Assembly: GCF_003194565.2 (NCBI RefSeq)
Contig: NZ_QICH01000001.1
Location: 124,001 to 188,000, forward strand
Source: Kangiella spongicola
Lineage (GTDB): Bacteria > Pseudomonadota > Gammaproteobacteria > Enterobacterales > Kangiellaceae
Reading direction: 5' to 3'
Length of the DNA stretch: 64,000 nt
Both the position numbers and the translations under genes were made by a program. Of this stretch, positions 1 to 11,403 are shown piece by piece. Every line of letters starts with the position of its first letter. Positions within the stretch are counted from its first letter, which is position 1. A model generated the notes under the pieces. The model was not told where the DNA came from and did no database searches. It saw only the letters and a list, made by a program, of their open reading frames with translations.

Positions 1-3000
1 CTATGTGCTTACGGGCATTGTAGAACATACGCTGCCAAGCCCCGTCTTCCCTCCACTCATCCGGTCTCCACGAGTTCTGCACCGTGCGAGCAACACGCTC
101 TGGGTGAGGCATCATGATAGTTACACGACCGTCGGTTGTAGTGAGGCCTGTGATACCGTGTGGTGAGCCGTTCGGGTTGGCTGGATAAGTATCTGCAATA
201 TCGCCGTAGTTGTTTACGTAGCGGGCTGTGATTAAGCCTGAGGCGTTTACCTGTTGTGCAGCGTCAGCTGAAGCAAACTGGGCGCGACCTTCACCATGCG
301 ATACGGCGATTGGTAGGCGCGAGCCTTCCATACCTTGCATAAATAGTGATGGTGATTTTGCGACTTCGACCATGGCGAAACGTGCTTCAAATTGCGCCGA
401 TTCGTTTTTCACGAAGTGTGGCCAGTGATCAGCACCTGGAATCAACTCTTTCAGGTTCGACATCATCTGACAACCGTTACAAATACCTAAGCTGAAAGTA
501 TCTTCGCGCTTGAAGAAGGCTTCGAACTCGTCACGAGCACGGCTGTTGAATAGAATCGATTTTGCCCAACCTTCACCAGCGCCCAGTACGTCACCGTACG
601 AGAAGCCACCACAAGCGACTGCACCGGTAAAGTCTCTTAGCGTTACGCGACCACTTAGGATATCGCTCATGTGAACGTCGATACATTCGAAACCAGCTTT
701 AGTGAAAGCCGCCGCCATTTCAAGGTGGCTGTTCACGCCTTGCTCACGCAAGATGGCAACACGCGGGCGAACACCGCTACTAATCATTGGTGCAGCGATG
801 TTTTCGCTCACATCAAAAGTTAGCTGTGGTTTTAAACCTGGGTTATCAAGATCAAGCTTGGTTTGATATTCTTCTTCTGCACAACGTGGGTTGTCACGAA
901 GTTTTTGCATGTGGAAAGTTAGCTCAGACCAAATCGCACGCAAGTCTTTCATCTCACGTGATAGGACGTCTTCACCGTCTTTCGTCACGCTAAAAGTTTT
1001 CGTTTCAGCAGGCACGCCGATAAAGTGGCTGAACGCTTCAACATTGTGCTCTTTCAATAATCTTTCAACATCATCACGCTTAGAAGCTGGAACTTGTAAT
1101 ACCGCACCTAGCTCTTCGTTAAATAGAATTTCTTCAGCAGTACCGGTTAAGTTCGACAAGTCGACACTGACGCCACAGTTACCGGCAAAGCCCATCTCAA
1201 CTAGAGTTGTTAGTAAGCCACCGTCTGAGCGATCGTGATAAGCGCTCACTAGGCCCGCTTGGTTCAAGTCTTGTACTACATTGAAGAAGTTACGCAGGTC
1301 GTCGCTCGAATCGACGTTAGCTGGCTCTGTGCCTAACAACTTATAAACCTGAGTGAAGGCTGTCGCGCCAAGACGGTTTTTACCGCGGCCTAAGTCGATT
1401 AGTAATAACTCAGTCTCGCCAATGTCTGTTCTCAGTTGTGGTGTTAAGCTTTTGCGCACGTCAGTGACTGGTGCAAAAGCTGTAATGATTAATGATAACG
1501 GCGAGGTAACGCTTTTCTTCTGTCCGTTTTCTTCCCAAACCGTTTTCATCGACATCGAGTCTTTACCCACTGGAATCGTAATTCCAAGTTCTGGACAAAG
1601 CTCCATACCAACGGCTTGGACTGCTTCATAAAGATTCGAATCTTCGCCTGGAGCGCCCGCAGCCGCCATCCAGTTTGCAGATAAACGAATCTTTTTAATA
1701 TCATCAATTTTTGCTGCTGCGATGTTAGTTACAGCCTCGCCAACTGCCATACGTGCTGAAGCAGCGCTATCGAGCAATGCAGCTGGTGTGCGCTCACCCA
1801 TCGCCATAGCTTCGCCAGTGTAACTGTTATGCGTTGACGTCGTTACCGCACAGTCTGCCACAGGAACCTGCCACGGGCCGACCATCTGATCACGCGAGAC
1901 CATACCGCCAACGGTTCTATCGCCGATGGTGATTAGGAACGATTTATCTGCTACCGCAGGTAAGGCAAGAATACGATCGACCGCTTCGTTGATATCATCA
2001 ACTTTTGGTAATTCCGTCGAAGGCTTCGATAAGGTTTTTGCTTCACGGTGCATTTTCGGTGCTTTACCGAATAATACGTCCATCGGTAAGTCTACTGGCT
2101 TGTTATCGAAATGCTCGTCGTTTAGCTCAAGGTGCAACTCTTCAGTCGCCTCGCCAACTACGGCAAACGGACAACGCTCACGCTCACAGATTGCTTCAAA
2201 GGTCTCAACGTCATCAGGAGAAACGGCTAATACGTAACGCTCTTGCGCTTCGTTACACCAGATTTCTACTGGCGCCATACCTTTTTCGGCATTTGGTATG
2301 CGGCGTAATTCAAACTTACCGCCACGCTCACCATCATGAACCAGCTCAGGGATAGCATTTGACAAACCACCCGCACCCACATCGTGGATAAAGGCGATTG
2401 GGTTTTGCTCGCCCATTGCCCAGCAGCGGTCGATAACTTCCTGACAACGACGCTCCATTTCTGGGTTATCACGCTGAACAGAAGCGAAATCTAAATCTTC
2501 TTGGCTTGAGCCTGTGGCCATTGATGAGGCAGCACCACCGCCTAAACCAATCAACATCGCTGGTCCACCAAGAACAACAACTTTGTAGCCAGGTTTAATT
2601 TCTTTTTTCTCGACGTGTTGCTCGCGAATATTACCCATGCCACCAGCAATCATGATTGGCTTATGGTAACCGCGAACCTCTTCACCATATTCAAAGGTGA
2701 ACTTTTCTTCGAAGGTACGGAAATAACCGTTAACCGCCGGACGACCAAATTCGTTATTAAAGCTCGCACCACCAATTGGGCCTTCCAACATAATGTCTAG
2801 CGCGGTAACGATTCGATCAGGCTTACCAAAGTCTGTTTCCCATGGTTGCTCATAACCTGGAACGCGTAAGTTAGACACCGTGAAACCAGTTAAGCCGACT
2901 TTCGGCTTACCACCGATACCTGTCGCGCCTTCATCACGAATTTCACCACCAGAACCGGTAGACGCGCCCGGATAAGGCGAAATACAAGTTGGGTGGTTGT

Positions 3001-3892
3001 GCGTTTCGACTTTACACAGAACGTGCACAGGTTCTAAGTGATATTGGTATTCATTCGTTTCAGCATTCGAGAAGAAACGATGTGCGCTAAAGCCTTCGAA
3101 TACCGCCGCGTTATCTTTATACGCCGATAAGACGCCTTCAGAATTCACAGCGTAAGTGTTTTTAATCATCTTGAACAACGACAGGTCTTTTTCGACACCA
3201 TCAATGGTCCAAGAAGCATTGAATATTTTATGGCGACAGTGCTCAGAGTTTGCCTGCGCAAACATCATCAGTTCGACATCCACTGGATTTCGACCAAGTT
3301 GCTTAAAACTATCGACTAAGTAATCGATTTCATCTTCCGCTAGCGCCAAGCCAATTTCGACGTTGGCTACTTCTAGCGCTTTACGACCGCCATTTAATAT
3401 ATCAACAGTGGCATAAGGCTTCGGGCTTTCTTGAACAAATAACTGCTCTGCTTCTTCATGCTCGGTTAGCACCACCTGGGTCATGCGATCATGAATAAGT
3501 GGCTTGCAGCGCTCTGCGACCTCAACGCTTAATGGCTCACCATCAGGGTTGTTGAAGTAAACCGCAACGCCTCGTTCAATACGGATAACCTTGTCCAAAC
3601 CACAGTTGTGGGCAATATTGGTCGCTTTAGATGACCAAGGCGAGATAGTTCCGGGACGTGGCACCACAATCATGCGCTGACCGGTATGCTCGCTCGCAGT
3701 ACGGTCTGGGCCATATTCTAATAAACGATCTAAGACTTGAAGCTCGTCTTCACTTAGCTCGGCACTAACATGAACATAGTGCACAAATTCGCCGTAGACC
3801 TCCGCAATACAAGGTTCTATAGCGCTAACTTCTTCTAGAAGACGTTGTTTTTGGAACTGTGAATAGGCAGGATTTCCGCGTAGTATGAGCAT
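1..3892 (-). CDS. purL: Phosphoribosylformylglycinamidine synthase PurL (C-terminal end at window edge)
   Basis: Large single-chain FGAM synthetase of cytoplasmic purine synthesis. It converts FGAR, ATP and glutamine to FGAM. The start ATG (3892-3890) gives [14 protein letters not shown], typical of the proteobacterial long form. The glutamine amidotransferase domain is at the C-terminus, with the nucleophile Cys near residue 1094 in [18 protein letters not shown]. The reading frame stays open to base 1, where it reads ...FYNARKHI plus one base. The E. coli protein ends in a similar NARKQLG, so only about one codon and the stop lie outside the window. At about 1298 residues the length matches the family (E. 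coli 1295). It is divergent from mltF. The identification is very secure. Confidence 0.97.
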   Translation of the reverse strand, partial: MLILRGNPAYSQFQKQRLLEEVSAIEPCIAEVYGEFVHYVHVSAELSEDELQVLDRLLEYGPDRTASEHTGQRMIVVPRPGTISPWSSKATNIAHNCGLDKVIRIERGVAVYFNNPDGEPLSVEVAERCKPLIHDRMTQVVLTEHEEAEQLFVQESPKPYATVDILNGGRKALEVANVEIGLALAEDEIDYLVDSFKQLGRNPVDVELMMFAQANSEHCRHKIFNASWTIDGVEKDLSLFKMIKNTYAVNSEGVLSAYKDNAAVFEGFSAHRFFSNAETNEYQYHLEPVHVLCKVETHNHPTCISPYPGASTGSGGEIRDEGATGIGGKPKVGLTGFTVSNLRVPGYEQPWETDFGKPDRIVTALDIMLEGPIGGASFNNEFGRPAVNGYFRTFEEKFTFEYGEEVRGYHKPIMIAGGMGNIREQHVEKKEIKPGYKVVVLGGPAMLIGLGGGAASSMATGSSQEDLDFASVQRDNPEMERRCQEVIDRCWAMGEQNPIAFIHDVGAGGLSNAIPELVHDGERGGKFELRRIPNAEKGMAPVEIWCNEAQERYVLAVSPDDVETFEAICERERCPFAVVGEATEELHLELNDEHFDNKPVDLPMDVLFGKAPKMHREAKTLSKPSTELPKVDDINEAVDRILALPAVADKSFLITIGDRTVGGMVSRDQMVGPWQVPVADCAVTTSTHNSYTGEAMAMGERTPAALLDSAASARMAVGEAVTNIAAAKIDDIKKIRLSANWMAAAGAPGEDSNLYEAVQAVGMELCPELGITIPVGKDSMSMKTVWEENGQKKSVTSPLSLIITAFAPVTDVRKSLTPQLRTDIGETELLLIDLGRGKNRLGATAFTQVYKLLGTEPANVDSSDDLRNFFNVVQDLNQAGLVSAYHDRSDGGLLTTLVEMGFAGNCGVSVDLSNLTGTAEEILFNEELGAVLQVPASKRDDVERLLKEHNVEAFSHFIGVPAETKTFSVTKDGEDVLSREMKDLRAIWSELTFHMQKLRDNPRCAEEEYQTKLDLDNPGLKPQLTFDVSENIAAPMISSGVRPRVAILREQGVNSHLEMAAAFTKAGFECIDVHMSDILSGRVTLRDFTGAVACGGFSYGDVLGAGEGWAKSILFNSRARDEFEAFFKREDTFSLGICNGCQMMSNLKELIPGADHWPHFVKNESAQFEARFAMVEVAKSPSLFMQGMEGSRLPIAVSHGEGRAQFASADAAQQVNASGLITARYVNNYGDIADTYPANPNGSPHGITGLTTTDGRVTIMMPHPERVARTVQNSWRPDEWREDGAWQRMFYNARKHI

Positions 3893-4003
3893 AAACTTCT
3901 CGGCTTGTCTAAACTGTGTGAGGGGATGAATACCATTAGTGCGCAAATTTTACTCCATCTAGGACTTTTTGATAAGTCATTGAGCTGATTTAAACGCTTA
4001 AAT

Positions 4004-4033
4004 TTGCACTTTTTTAGTATTTACCTTCATAAT
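4004..4033 (+). promoter_or_regulatory. Sigma70-type promoter for mltF
   Basis: TTGCAC (4004-4009) and CATAAT (4028-4033) are separated by 18 bp, and the mltF ATG follows 32 bp downstream. It lies in the 173-bp purL/mltF divergent region. Each hexamer matches consensus at four or more positions. It is inferred from sequence only. Confidence 0.5.
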
Positions 4034-4065
4034 GCCTGTAGTTAATCATAAAGTTATTACCATTC

Positions 4066-5547
4066 ATGATAATAAGCTTCTACAAAAAACTCGGATTAGT
4101 GGCGTTAGCAATACTCATTATTGGTGGTCTCGCCTCTTGTGACTACCAAGAAAAGACGCAACTAGAGCGCATTAAAGAGCAGGGATACATTAAGGTTTAT
4201 AGCCGAATATCACCAACCACCATGTCGGTTGGCGAAAAGGGCTTTTCGGGTTTTGAGTATGAGCTGGTCAAGCTTTTTGCTGAAGACTTAGACGTGCGAT
4301 TAGAAATCGTCACCCACAATGATATCGCTAAGATCCTTAACGAAGTCGAAAATGGCACAGTAGACTTTGTGGCTGCCGGCCTTACGGTGACTAGCCAGCG
4401 TCAAGAACGCTTCCGCTTTGGTCCTCCTTATCAAAGCATCACCAGTAAACTCGTTTACTTAAAAGGCACGCCTCGACCTCGCGACTTTTCCCAAGTAGAT
4501 GAGCAACTTACGGTTATCGCCAACAGTTCACACTCGGAAGATCTGTTTGAAATTCAAAAAGACTATCCAGAATTAAGCTGGACCGAGCGTTCTGATCTAA
4601 CGTCTCAAGATTTATTGGACATGGTACTTTCCGGCGAAATCAAATACACCATTGTAGACTCCAACGAGTTGGATTTAATGCGTCAAGTACAGCCTGAACT
4701 AGCTGTAGCTTTTAGCGTTTCTGAGCCTGAAGAGCTTGCTTGGGTATTTAACAAAAATAGTGATAATAGTTTATTTATCAAAGTGATAGAGTTCTTCGGT
4801 AAGATTCGTGACGACGGCACCCTATCCTATTTAATCGAACGTTATTACGGCCACTTATCGAAGTTTGACTATGTGGGAAGCCGTGCTTTCCATCGAGCTA
4901 TCGAAAGCAAGCTACCAGAGTTTAAGCCTTATTTTTACGAAGCCGCCGGCGACGACTTGGACTGGCGCTTCTTAGCCGCAATGGGCTATCAGGAGTCGCA
5001 CTGGGAGGCTGATGCGCGCTCGCCAACAGGCGTTCGAGGCCTAATGATGCTAACTTTAGATACCTCAAAGCAACTGGGTATCAAAAACCGTCTCGATCCT
5101 GAGCAAAGCATTATGGGTGGCGCAGAATATTTCAGACTGATGAAGTCTAAAATTCCTGAACGGATTAGTGATCCAGACAGAACCTGGTTTGCATTAGCGG
5201 GATATAACGTCGGCTTTGGTCACCTAGAAGACGCTCGTAGACTGGCTCAACAGGCGGGTGAAAACCCCGATAAGTGGTTGGTCGTGAAAAAATTCTTGCC
5301 ACTACTTCGTCAGAAAAAGTGGTACTCTAAAACCCGTTATGGCTACGCACGTGGCGATGAGCCCGTAAAGTATGTCAACAATATTCGACGTTATTATCAA
5401 GTCCTTAAAAAGGTCGAAGAGCCAAAACCGGGCGCGGATGAATTAGTCGAAGAGACTTTAGACGAAGATGAGATCGAGCCTGCAGAAGAAATTATAGAAG
5501 AAGCCATAGAGCAGCAAGGCGATGTAGAAGTAGACGATGATCAATAG
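4066..5547 (+). CDS. mltF: Membrane-bound lytic murein transglycosylase F (MltF)
   Basis: Lytic transglycosylase that cleaves peptidoglycan glycan strands with 1,6-anhydro-muramic acid formation, acting in the periplasm. The 493-residue protein starts with a hydrophobic segment ending in a lipobox-like LASC (Cys25), so it may be lipidated. An amino-acid-binding-protein-like domain (about residues 35-275) is followed by an SLT domain. The catalytic Glu is Glu310 in GYQESHW, followed by SPTGVRGLMMLT and later AGYNVGFGH. The tail (about residues 455-493) is very acidic. Domain order and length fit MltF (E. coli 518 residues). It is monocistronic, with a terminator right after it. Confidence 0.95.
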   Translation: MIISFYKKLGLVALAILIIGGLASCDYQEKTQLERIKEQGYIKVYSRISPTTMSVGEKGFSGFEYELVKLFAEDLDVRLEIVTHNDIAKILNEVENGTVDFVAAGLTVTSQRQERFRFGPPYQSITSKLVYLKGTPRPRDFSQVDEQLTVIANSSHSEDLFEIQKDYPELSWTERSDLTSQDLLDMVLSGEIKYTIVDSNELDLMRQVQPELAVAFSVSEPEELAWVFNKNSDNSLFIKVIEFFGKIRDDGTLSYLIERYYGHLSKFDYVGSRAFHRAIESKLPEFKPYFYEAAGDDLDWRFLAAMGYQESHWEADARSPTGVRGLMMLTLDTSKQLGIKNRLDPEQSIMGGAEYFRLMKSKIPERISDPDRTWFALAGYNVGFGHLEDARRLAQQAGENPDKWLVVKKFLPLLRQKKWYSKTRYGYARGDEPVKYVNNIRRYYQVLKKVEEPKPGADELVEETLDEDEIEPAEEIIEEAIEQQGDVEVDDDQ

Positions 5548-5555
5548 ATACAATA

Positions 5556-5582
5556 AAGGCTGTGATTTCACAGCCTTTTTTA
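5556..5582. terminator. Bidirectional rho-independent terminator mltF / gspE-like gene
   Basis: A perfect 10-bp stem AAGGCTGTGA / TCACAGCCTT with a 2-nt loop is followed by a T run. The A-rich left flank lets it work for the convergent minus-strand gene as well. Confidence 0.85.
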
Positions 5583-5605
5583 TTTACTAACCTTTGTAAA
5601 ATCGA

Positions 5606-7369
5606 TTAATTATTATCTCTTGGCGATACTCGTAACACTTCCTCAATAGTGGTTAACCCTTGCGCCACTTTATAGGCGCCACTGACTCGCAATAGATTCA
5701 TGCCCTGAACTTGGGCTTGTTTTCGCATCGACTTAATTGAAGCATCATCGTGAACTAAAGTTTTAAGCTCATCGGTAACTCGCATAAGCTCATAAATCCC
5801 CTGGCGACCTTGATAACCTGTATGGCGACAGTCATCGCAGCCTACAGGTTCATAAATATGCTGTGGCATCTCCAACTCACCATTAAGGTTATCGCCAACG
5901 AGAATTTGCCATGCCTCTGTATCCACTTCAGTTTTACGCTTACAGAAAGAACACAAGGTTCGCACCAGTCGTTGGGCCATAACTCCCAGCATGGTAGCAT
6001 TCAGTAAATAAGGCTCAACGCCAACCTCAATCAATCGTGTCATCGCCGAAGGCGCATCATTGGTGTGTAATGTAGAAATTACCAAGTGACCGGTTAAAGC
6101 CGCCTGTACAGCCATTTGAGCGGTTTCTTGGTCACGAATCTCACCAATCATAATAATGTCGGGATCTTGTCGTAATAATGCTTTTACACCAGCGGCAAAA
6201 TCGAGATCAATGTCATGGTGAACCTGCATTTGATTCAGCGCAGGATCGACCATCTCAATCGGATCTTCAATGGTACAAATATTGACTTCAGGTGTAGCCA
6301 GTAACTTAAGTGAAGTGTATAAAGTAGTCGTTTTACCCGAGCCGGTAGGTCCCGTTAGCAAAACAATGCCCGTCGACTGACCAATTAAATCACGCCAAAC
6401 GCGCTCGGTTTCAGGCTCCAAGCCAAGTTCAGTAAAATCTCTTTTCAAAACCGTTGGATCAAAAATACGTCCAACGAACTTTTCGCCAAAGGCAGTCGGT
6501 AGAGTCGACAAGCGCAATTCAATCTCTTGACCATCTGGGGCCCGAGTTTTAACACGTCCATCGAGTGGCTTACGGCGCTCTGCTAGGTCCATTCGACCAA
6601 GGATCTTAAGACGCGATATAACCGCTTGAGTAATAGCAATCGGTAATTCATAAACGCTATGCAATACGCCATCTATGCGGAATCGAATTTTTCCAATATC
6701 ACGTCTTGGTTCGATGTGGATATCACTCGCACGTTCCTTAAAGGCGTACTGCAATAACCAATCAACAATCTGCACAATGTGCTTATCGTTAGCGTCCGCT
6801 TCTTCTCCGCCCTTAAGCTCGATGAGCTGCTCCAAGTTGGTAACGCTAGTGTCACTTTTAGGGTTGGTATTCTTTGCGCCGGCGACAGACGCAGAGAGCT
6901 GATAAAACTCACGTTGATAACGTTTAATAGAGGCAGGGTTTGCGAAAACAGGAATAATATCCCGGCTAACCACCTGCCCAAGGCTTTCTTTCCATGATAA
7001 TTCATCTGGATTCATGACCGCCACTTTAACGCTATCGTCGTTCACCTCTACAGCTAGTATGTTATGACGTTGAGCGTAGGCATAAGACATGACATCGGTA
7101 ATATCATCAACATGGACTTTCAGTGGATCGATACGGTAATAAGGAAGCTTGTAAAGCCCTGCTAAAAATCGTGTTAGCACTTCTTCATCGATAATTTTCT
7201 GATGTTGATTGTGGCGTGTTAACGATAAATCAGCGACTTGTTCAATCGGATGAAGCTTTGGGTCCACCTGCCTTAAATGAATTTTTGCAGCTTCGAACTG
7301 CTCGTTCGATATCCAGTCTGCTTTGAGCAACAGCTTAAGAATGTGAAATGTTGATAAAGGGATTGTCAT
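5606..7369 (-). CDS. GspE/PilB-family secretion/pilus ATPase, orphan
   Basis: Cytoplasmic hexameric ATPase of the type II secretion/type IV pilus family. The 587-residue protein has an N-terminal MshEN-like region (about 1-150). The ATPase core has Walker A GPTGSGKTT (Lys346), an Asp box, Walker B DIIMIGEIRDQE and the His box STLHTND. A tetracysteine zinc-binding element (CSFC...CDDC) precedes GRQGIYEL. All catalytic motifs are present. No pilin, platform protein or prepilin peptidase gene is nearby, so I cannot assign it to GspE, PilB or MshE. It probably serves a machinery encoded elsewhere. Confidence 0.9.
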   Translation of the reverse strand: MTIPLSTFHILKLLLKADWISNEQFEAAKIHLRQVDPKLHPIEQVADLSLTRHNQHQKIIDEEVLTRFLAGLYKLPYYRIDPLKVHVDDITDVMSYAYAQRHNILAVEVNDDSVKVAVMNPDELSWKESLGQVVSRDIIPVFANPASIKRYQREFYQLSASVAGAKNTNPKSDTSVTNLEQLIELKGGEEADANDKHIVQIVDWLLQYAFKERASDIHIEPRRDIGKIRFRIDGVLHSVYELPIAITQAVISRLKILGRMDLAERRKPLDGRVKTRAPDGQEIELRLSTLPTAFGEKFVGRIFDPTVLKRDFTELGLEPETERVWRDLIGQSTGIVLLTGPTGSGKTTTLYTSLKLLATPEVNICTIEDPIEMVDPALNQMQVHHDIDLDFAAGVKALLRQDPDIIMIGEIRDQETAQMAVQAALTGHLVISTLHTNDAPSAMTRLIEVGVEPYLLNATMLGVMAQRLVRTLCSFCKRKTEVDTEAWQILVGDNLNGELEMPQHIYEPVGCDDCRHTGYQGRQGIYELMRVTDELKTLVHDDASIKSMRKQAQVQGMNLLRVSGAYKVAQGLTTIEEVLRVSPRDNN

Positions 7370-7471
7370 CGAATTACTTTTCCTATGATTATTACCATCA
7401 GATTAAAGCATATTTCCATAATTTCAAATACTTACTCGTTAACTCTTTGAGAGAGCATACTTCTTTGCAAC

Positions 7472-7497
7472 AAAAATGGGGCCGAAGCCCCATTTTT
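7472..7497 (-). terminator. Rho-independent terminator of the TonB-dependent receptor gene
   Basis: An 11-bp perfect stem (AAAAATGGGGC / GCCCCATTTTT) closes on a 4-nt loop. Read on the minus strand the loop is C(TTCG)G, the very stable UUCG tetraloop, followed by Ts. It lies just past the receptor stop codon. Confidence 0.88.
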
Positions 7498-7514
7498 ATA
7501 TCGTTACGATTTAC

Positions 7515-10442
7515 TTAAAACTTCAGTTTAATTGAAGCGTAAGCAAATACACCTTCCGGATCGTAAACTGATGGATCATAACCGTTTAACGAACAGCTAT
7601 AACATGCTGGTGGGTCTTCATCTAAGAAGTTATTTACACCAACGTTAAGCTCCATCTCCATATCGTCAACATCAGGGAAGTAGCTAAACTGCAGGTCGTT
7701 ATAAACACGTGAGTCTAGTGTATTCAGTCTATTATCTGGATCTGAACATAAACCAAGCTCAGCTAGTCCATCTGGAGTACCGTCTAAGAAGTCACTACAG
7801 CTTTCAGTTAGGCTGTCGACGTAGCGTACCGTCCAACTTAAACCCCAGTCATCTTGGTTAAGGCCCATAGTTAGTACCGACTTCCACTCAGGGATACCCG
7901 AGTCATTCTGCTCTTTACCAACTAGATCAACAGTTCTACCAGAAGCATCCTCTTCAACATAATCGCTAACGAAAGTGTTAAACCATGTTACCGAGAACAT
8001 GCCCCAGTCCGACTGTGGCGCAGTATACGTGATGGCTACATCGTAACCAGAAGTATCAATACCACCAATGTTAATCAATCGGTTATTAAAGCCGTTAATC
8101 GCGCCCGTTGCTGCACGAGTAATGCCGTTACAAGCAGCCGCCGTGGTTGGGTCATCCGAGCTTAAGCACTGATCAAGCTGAGTCTGAGCATCTGGTGCTT
8201 GCACAGCATCGCGAATTTCATGCTTATAGTAAGTTGCTTTAAAATCTAAGGTGTTAATCCAGTCTACAGAGTTAACCCACTGTGGGCTGTAAACGAAACC
8301 TAGCATTTGACTGTCCGACTTTTCGGCTTCTAAGTTAGGGTTACCACCTGTAGTAATTGAAATTTGTGGGTTAGGCTGTTCGTAGTTAGAAGGGACCCCG
8401 AGCATATTACAAGCATTCTCATAAATAGTGCCAGGATGATTCGAGCAGCGATCCGTTAAGGTCGCATCGAATCTGGCCGCCGACGAATACAACTCGCCAA
8501 TACTTGGAGCACGGAAGCCTTCAGAAACCGAACCACGAAGCATAAACTCTTCGTTAATACGCCATAATAAACCAGCTTTGGTCGTTGTTTCAGAACCGAA
8601 AGTACTGTAATCAGAATTACGAGCCGCTAATGAAAGCGTTAACTCTTCTGCTGCTGCAACATCGGCTAGCAAAGGTACTTTAAACTCTGCGTAATATTCA
8701 TCAACTTCGTACGAGCCACTAGTTGGTTTCGACGGTACGCCGTTACTGTCACCTGCTACAACCACAGGATCTGGCTCAAAGAAGCCGCGGTATTCGCGTG
8801 ACTCGATACCTGCCGCAAACGAGAAGTAACCCGCAGGCATTTCAAACAAGTCACCTGAAATATTAGCGGAAATTGTGTCGATAACGTTTTCACTGGCATC
8901 TTTCTGAATAAACTGGATATAGTCCAACATATCCTGAGTAATTGTGCCTGAACCATCGCCTTGGCCACCGAATAAGTTCAGAGGTACACAGCCAGCCAAA
9001 GCTTCGCAGTCTGCTAATGGGCCTAAAGCATTTTGAATATGACGAATGTTATAACCGCCACGCTTAATTTGTGTCGCGTAGTTCTTACCATGACTGTAAT
9101 TTACGTCCCAGAAGAATACATTGTCGCCTGCTGCAAAGTCGCCATTAAAACCTAAGCCAATATAGCTGGTATCAACATTTTGACGATAATTACGTGGGCC
9201 ACCCTCTATAGGTCTTCGACCAAGTAGTAAGAAGTTTGAGTTTGCATCAAGCGTCATACCAAATGGGTTGTAGGGGTTAGTTTCATGGATGCTAACTGAG
9301 TCCGCCAAACCACCAGTACCCGCTTCTGGGCCTAAGAAAATTGGTTCAGGTGCAGCTTGGTTTACTGATTTACGGTTGTTATAAAGCGCTTTAGCGTAGA
9401 AATTAACATTGTCCGTAAGTTGGTAGTCTGCTTGACCAAAAATCGAGGTTCTTTGGCTCGGTGTGACGTACAGGTTGTAAGCAGCAAAGTTAAAACGATC
9501 CGCATTAGTGAAGGCATGGAAGTCATCGTTAGGTCCACCTGGATTATTCGGGTCATAAGTTGGGACACCTGTGACACCATCATTGACGGTTAGGCTGTAA
9601 ACATCCGGCTCGCCATCCATATTGTTGTCTTGGCCTAAAAAGATAAAGCGACCTTGCGGTGTACCAGAGCTACCACGCGTTACGCCTGTGCCCGGTACCG
9701 GAACTGCTGACAACTCACGAGCCCATGAATTTACTTCCTGCTGATCATAGTGACTGATGCTAAAGAACACACGGTGTTTATCACCCGTTGCCCCGAAAGC
9801 TAAATCAAATTGACCAGTTTCACCGTCGCCTTCATCATAAGCACCACCATAGGCGTTAAACTCCATACCATCGAAATCTTTACGTGTAATAATGTTAACT
9901 ACACCAGCGATTGCATCAGAGCCATAAATTGAAGATGCACCATCTTCTAGAACTTCTATTCGATCAACGATACTAATTGGAATAGTATTTAAGTCGACGG
10001 AGTTTGAAACACCTGAGGCCGATGAGCCGTTAACCCAACGAACGCCATCAACAAGAACCAAGGTTCGCTTTGAATCTAGGTGACGTAGTGCAACTTCAGC
10101 AGCACCGGCACCAATACCACCGCCATCTGGTGGGAAACCAAAGTTACCACTACTATTAAAGCGCGTGTTTAGTGCAGAACCTGCCGCTGGCAAACGTTGT
10201 AAAATATCACCAACCGTTTTCAGACCTGTACGATCTAAGTCTTCGCGCGTTAATACTTGAACCGGGTTGGTTCCTTCAGCTTGTGATTGTCGAATGCGTG
10301 AGCCGGTTACAATAATGCTTTCAGCTTCTGCACTTGTCTCTTCTTCGGCCGCGGTTACAGTACTATTAAAGCCAACGGCTGCGAATACAGCACTGGCTAT
10401 TAAGAGTTTTTTAGCGGGCGGAAAAAAGTTATTTTTATCCAT
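7515..10442 (-). CDS. TonB-dependent outer-membrane receptor
   Basis: Outer-membrane beta-barrel receptor for TonB-powered uptake. The substrate is not recognisable. I start at the ATG at 10442 ([12 protein letters not shown]), because a signal peptide ([13 protein letters not shown], cleavage near TAA-EEE) follows directly and GGGG lies upstream. Extending to 10517 would add 25 residues before the signal peptide. Order: signal peptide, a TonB-box-like SIIVTGSRI, the plug domain ([50 protein letters not shown]), then a barrel of about 750 residues ending in an aromatic strand (ASIKLKF). No N-terminal STN signalling domain is visible, so a FecA-like regulatory role is unlikely. It is monocistronic. 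Confidence 0.93.
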   Translation of the reverse strand: MDKNNFFPPAKKLLIASAVFAAVGFNSTVTAAEEETSAEAESIIVTGSRIRQSQAEGTNPVQVLTREDLDRTGLKTVGDILQRLPAAGSALNTRFNSSGNFGFPPDGGGIGAGAAEVALRHLDSKRTLVLVDGVRWVNGSSASGVSNSVDLNTIPISIVDRIEVLEDGASSIYGSDAIAGVVNIITRKDFDGMEFNAYGGAYDEGDGETGQFDLAFGATGDKHRVFFSISHYDQQEVNSWARELSAVPVPGTGVTRGSSGTPQGRFIFLGQDNNMDGEPDVYSLTVNDGVTGVPTYDPNNPGGPNDDFHAFTNADRFNFAAYNLYVTPSQRTSIFGQADYQLTDNVNFYAKALYNNRKSVNQAAPEPIFLGPEAGTGGLADSVSIHETNPYNPFGMTLDANSNFLLLGRRPIEGGPRNYRQNVDTSYIGLGFNGDFAAGDNVFFWDVNYSHGKNYATQIKRGGYNIRHIQNALGPLADCEALAGCVPLNLFGGQGDGSGTITQDMLDYIQFIQKDASENVIDTISANISGDLFEMPAGYFSFAAGIESREYRGFFEPDPVVVAGDSNGVPSKPTSGSYEVDEYYAEFKVPLLADVAAAEELTLSLAARNSDYSTFGSETTTKAGLLWRINEEFMLRGSVSEGFRAPSIGELYSSAARFDATLTDRCSNHPGTIYENACNMLGVPSNYEQPNPQISITTGGNPNLEAEKSDSQMLGFVYSPQWVNSVDWINTLDFKATYYKHEIRDAVQAPDAQTQLDQCLSSDDPTTAAACNGITRAATGAINGFNNRLINIGGIDTSGYDVAITYTAPQSDWGMFSVTWFNTFVSDYVEEDASGRTVDLVGKEQNDSGIPEWKSVLTMGLNQDDWGLSWTVRYVDSLTESCSDFLDGTPDGLAELGLCSDPDNRLNTLDSRVYNDLQFSYFPDVDDMEMELNVGVNNFLDEDPPACYSCSLNGYDPSVYDPEGVFAYASIKLKF

Positions 10443-10518
10443 AAATGACCCCATTTGGTTGTTTTCATTAGCTATATGAACCTGCATAATTTGTTTTATA
10501 AAAAGCACAGGTTCCAAG

Positions 10519-10547
10519 GTTATAGCTTAAGAATTACCCACCAACAA
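10519..10547 (-). promoter_or_regulatory. Sigma70-type promoter of the TonB-dependent receptor gene
   Basis: On the minus strand TTGTTG (10547-10542) and TATAAC (10524-10519) are separated by 17 bp. They lie about 77 bp upstream of the chosen start codon, in the short gap after the TatD-family gene. Confidence 0.5.
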
Positions 10548-10588
10548 CTGAGATACATTCGAAATGTGAAGTGTTCACTGTTTGTACA

Positions 10589-11386
10589 TTAGGTTACACG
10601 GAGGATTTGACGAGAGTTTAAAGTGGTCTGACGAGCGATATCTTCAGCGCTTTCTTCACGCAACTCAACAAGCGTATTGAAGTTATTGAATATCAATAAG
10701 GGGCTGTTATGCTTTTTGTCTGTATTGGCGGGAATCATATCTGGGGCATCCGTTTCCAGAACAATATCTGTAAGTGGCAAGTTAGTCGCTAGGTCTCTTA
10801 GTTTTACAGCTTTTGGGTAAGTCATAGCGCCACCAAAGCCTAACTTAAAACCTAGGTCACGATAACGCTCGGCTTGTTGCATACTGCCGTTAAAAGCATG
10901 AACGATACCACCTTCTTGAAAACGCATTGTCTTCAGATAAAGTAATACGTCTTCATGCGCCTTCCTTACATGTAAAACTACGGGTAATTTACAAGACTTA
11001 GCGATTTCAAGTTGTGCTTTGAATAAAGCGATTTGGACTTTACGATCAAGATGCTTTGCATAATAGTCCAAACCAATTTCGCCAATGGCCGCTAAAGGCT
11101 TCAGTTCGGAAGCGAGCTCAAGATCATGAATATGCTCCTTTCTATGCTCTTTAATGAACATTGGGTGCAATCCTAAAGCAACATGAACACCTGGCTTGGT
11201 AGCGCCAAGTTGACGTATAAAGCGCCAGTTTTCCTTTTTCACACCCGGGATTAAAACCCCTTCAATACCGACTTTTCTCATTTGCTCAAAGATTGCATTG
11301 CGATCGGTATCGAAAACAGGAAAGTCCAAATGACAGTGACTATCGAATAGTCGAATATTTGGTGTTTTAACTTTTGCTTTAAACAT
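10589..11386 (-). CDS. TatD-family metal-dependent hydrolase (YjjV-like)
   Basis: Cytoplasmic TatD-family metallohydrolase; members are 3'-5' deoxyribonucleases or uncharacterised phosphoesterases. The 265-residue TIM-barrel protein shows the family metal ligands: FDSHCHLDF near the N-terminus, GEIGLDYY, VVLHVRKAHED, a later GGIVHAFNG and the ETDAP motif. The ATG at 11386 has AAAGGG 5 nt upstream. It lies 17 nt after prfC on the same strand and is probably cotranscribed. Paralogues TatD, YcfH and YjjV are hard to separate from motifs, so no symbol is given. Confidence 0.9.
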   Translation of the reverse strand: MFKAKVKTPNIRLFDSHCHLDFPVFDTDRNAIFEQMRKVGIEGVLIPGVKKENWRFIRQLGATKPGVHVALGLHPMFIKEHRKEHIHDLELASELKPLAAIGEIGLDYYAKHLDRKVQIALFKAQLEIAKSCKLPVVLHVRKAHEDVLLYLKTMRFQEGGIVHAFNGSMQQAERYRDLGFKLGFGGAMTYPKAVKLRDLATNLPLTDIVLETDAPDMIPANTDKKHNSPLLIFNNFNTLVELREESAEDIARQTTLNSRQILRVT

Positions 11387-11403
11387 TACAACCCTTTTAG
11401 ATT

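Noticed and set aside
3893..4065. PurR-like operator (GCGCAAATTTT) upstream of purL
   Set aside because: Only one half resembles the PurR consensus and there is no palindrome.
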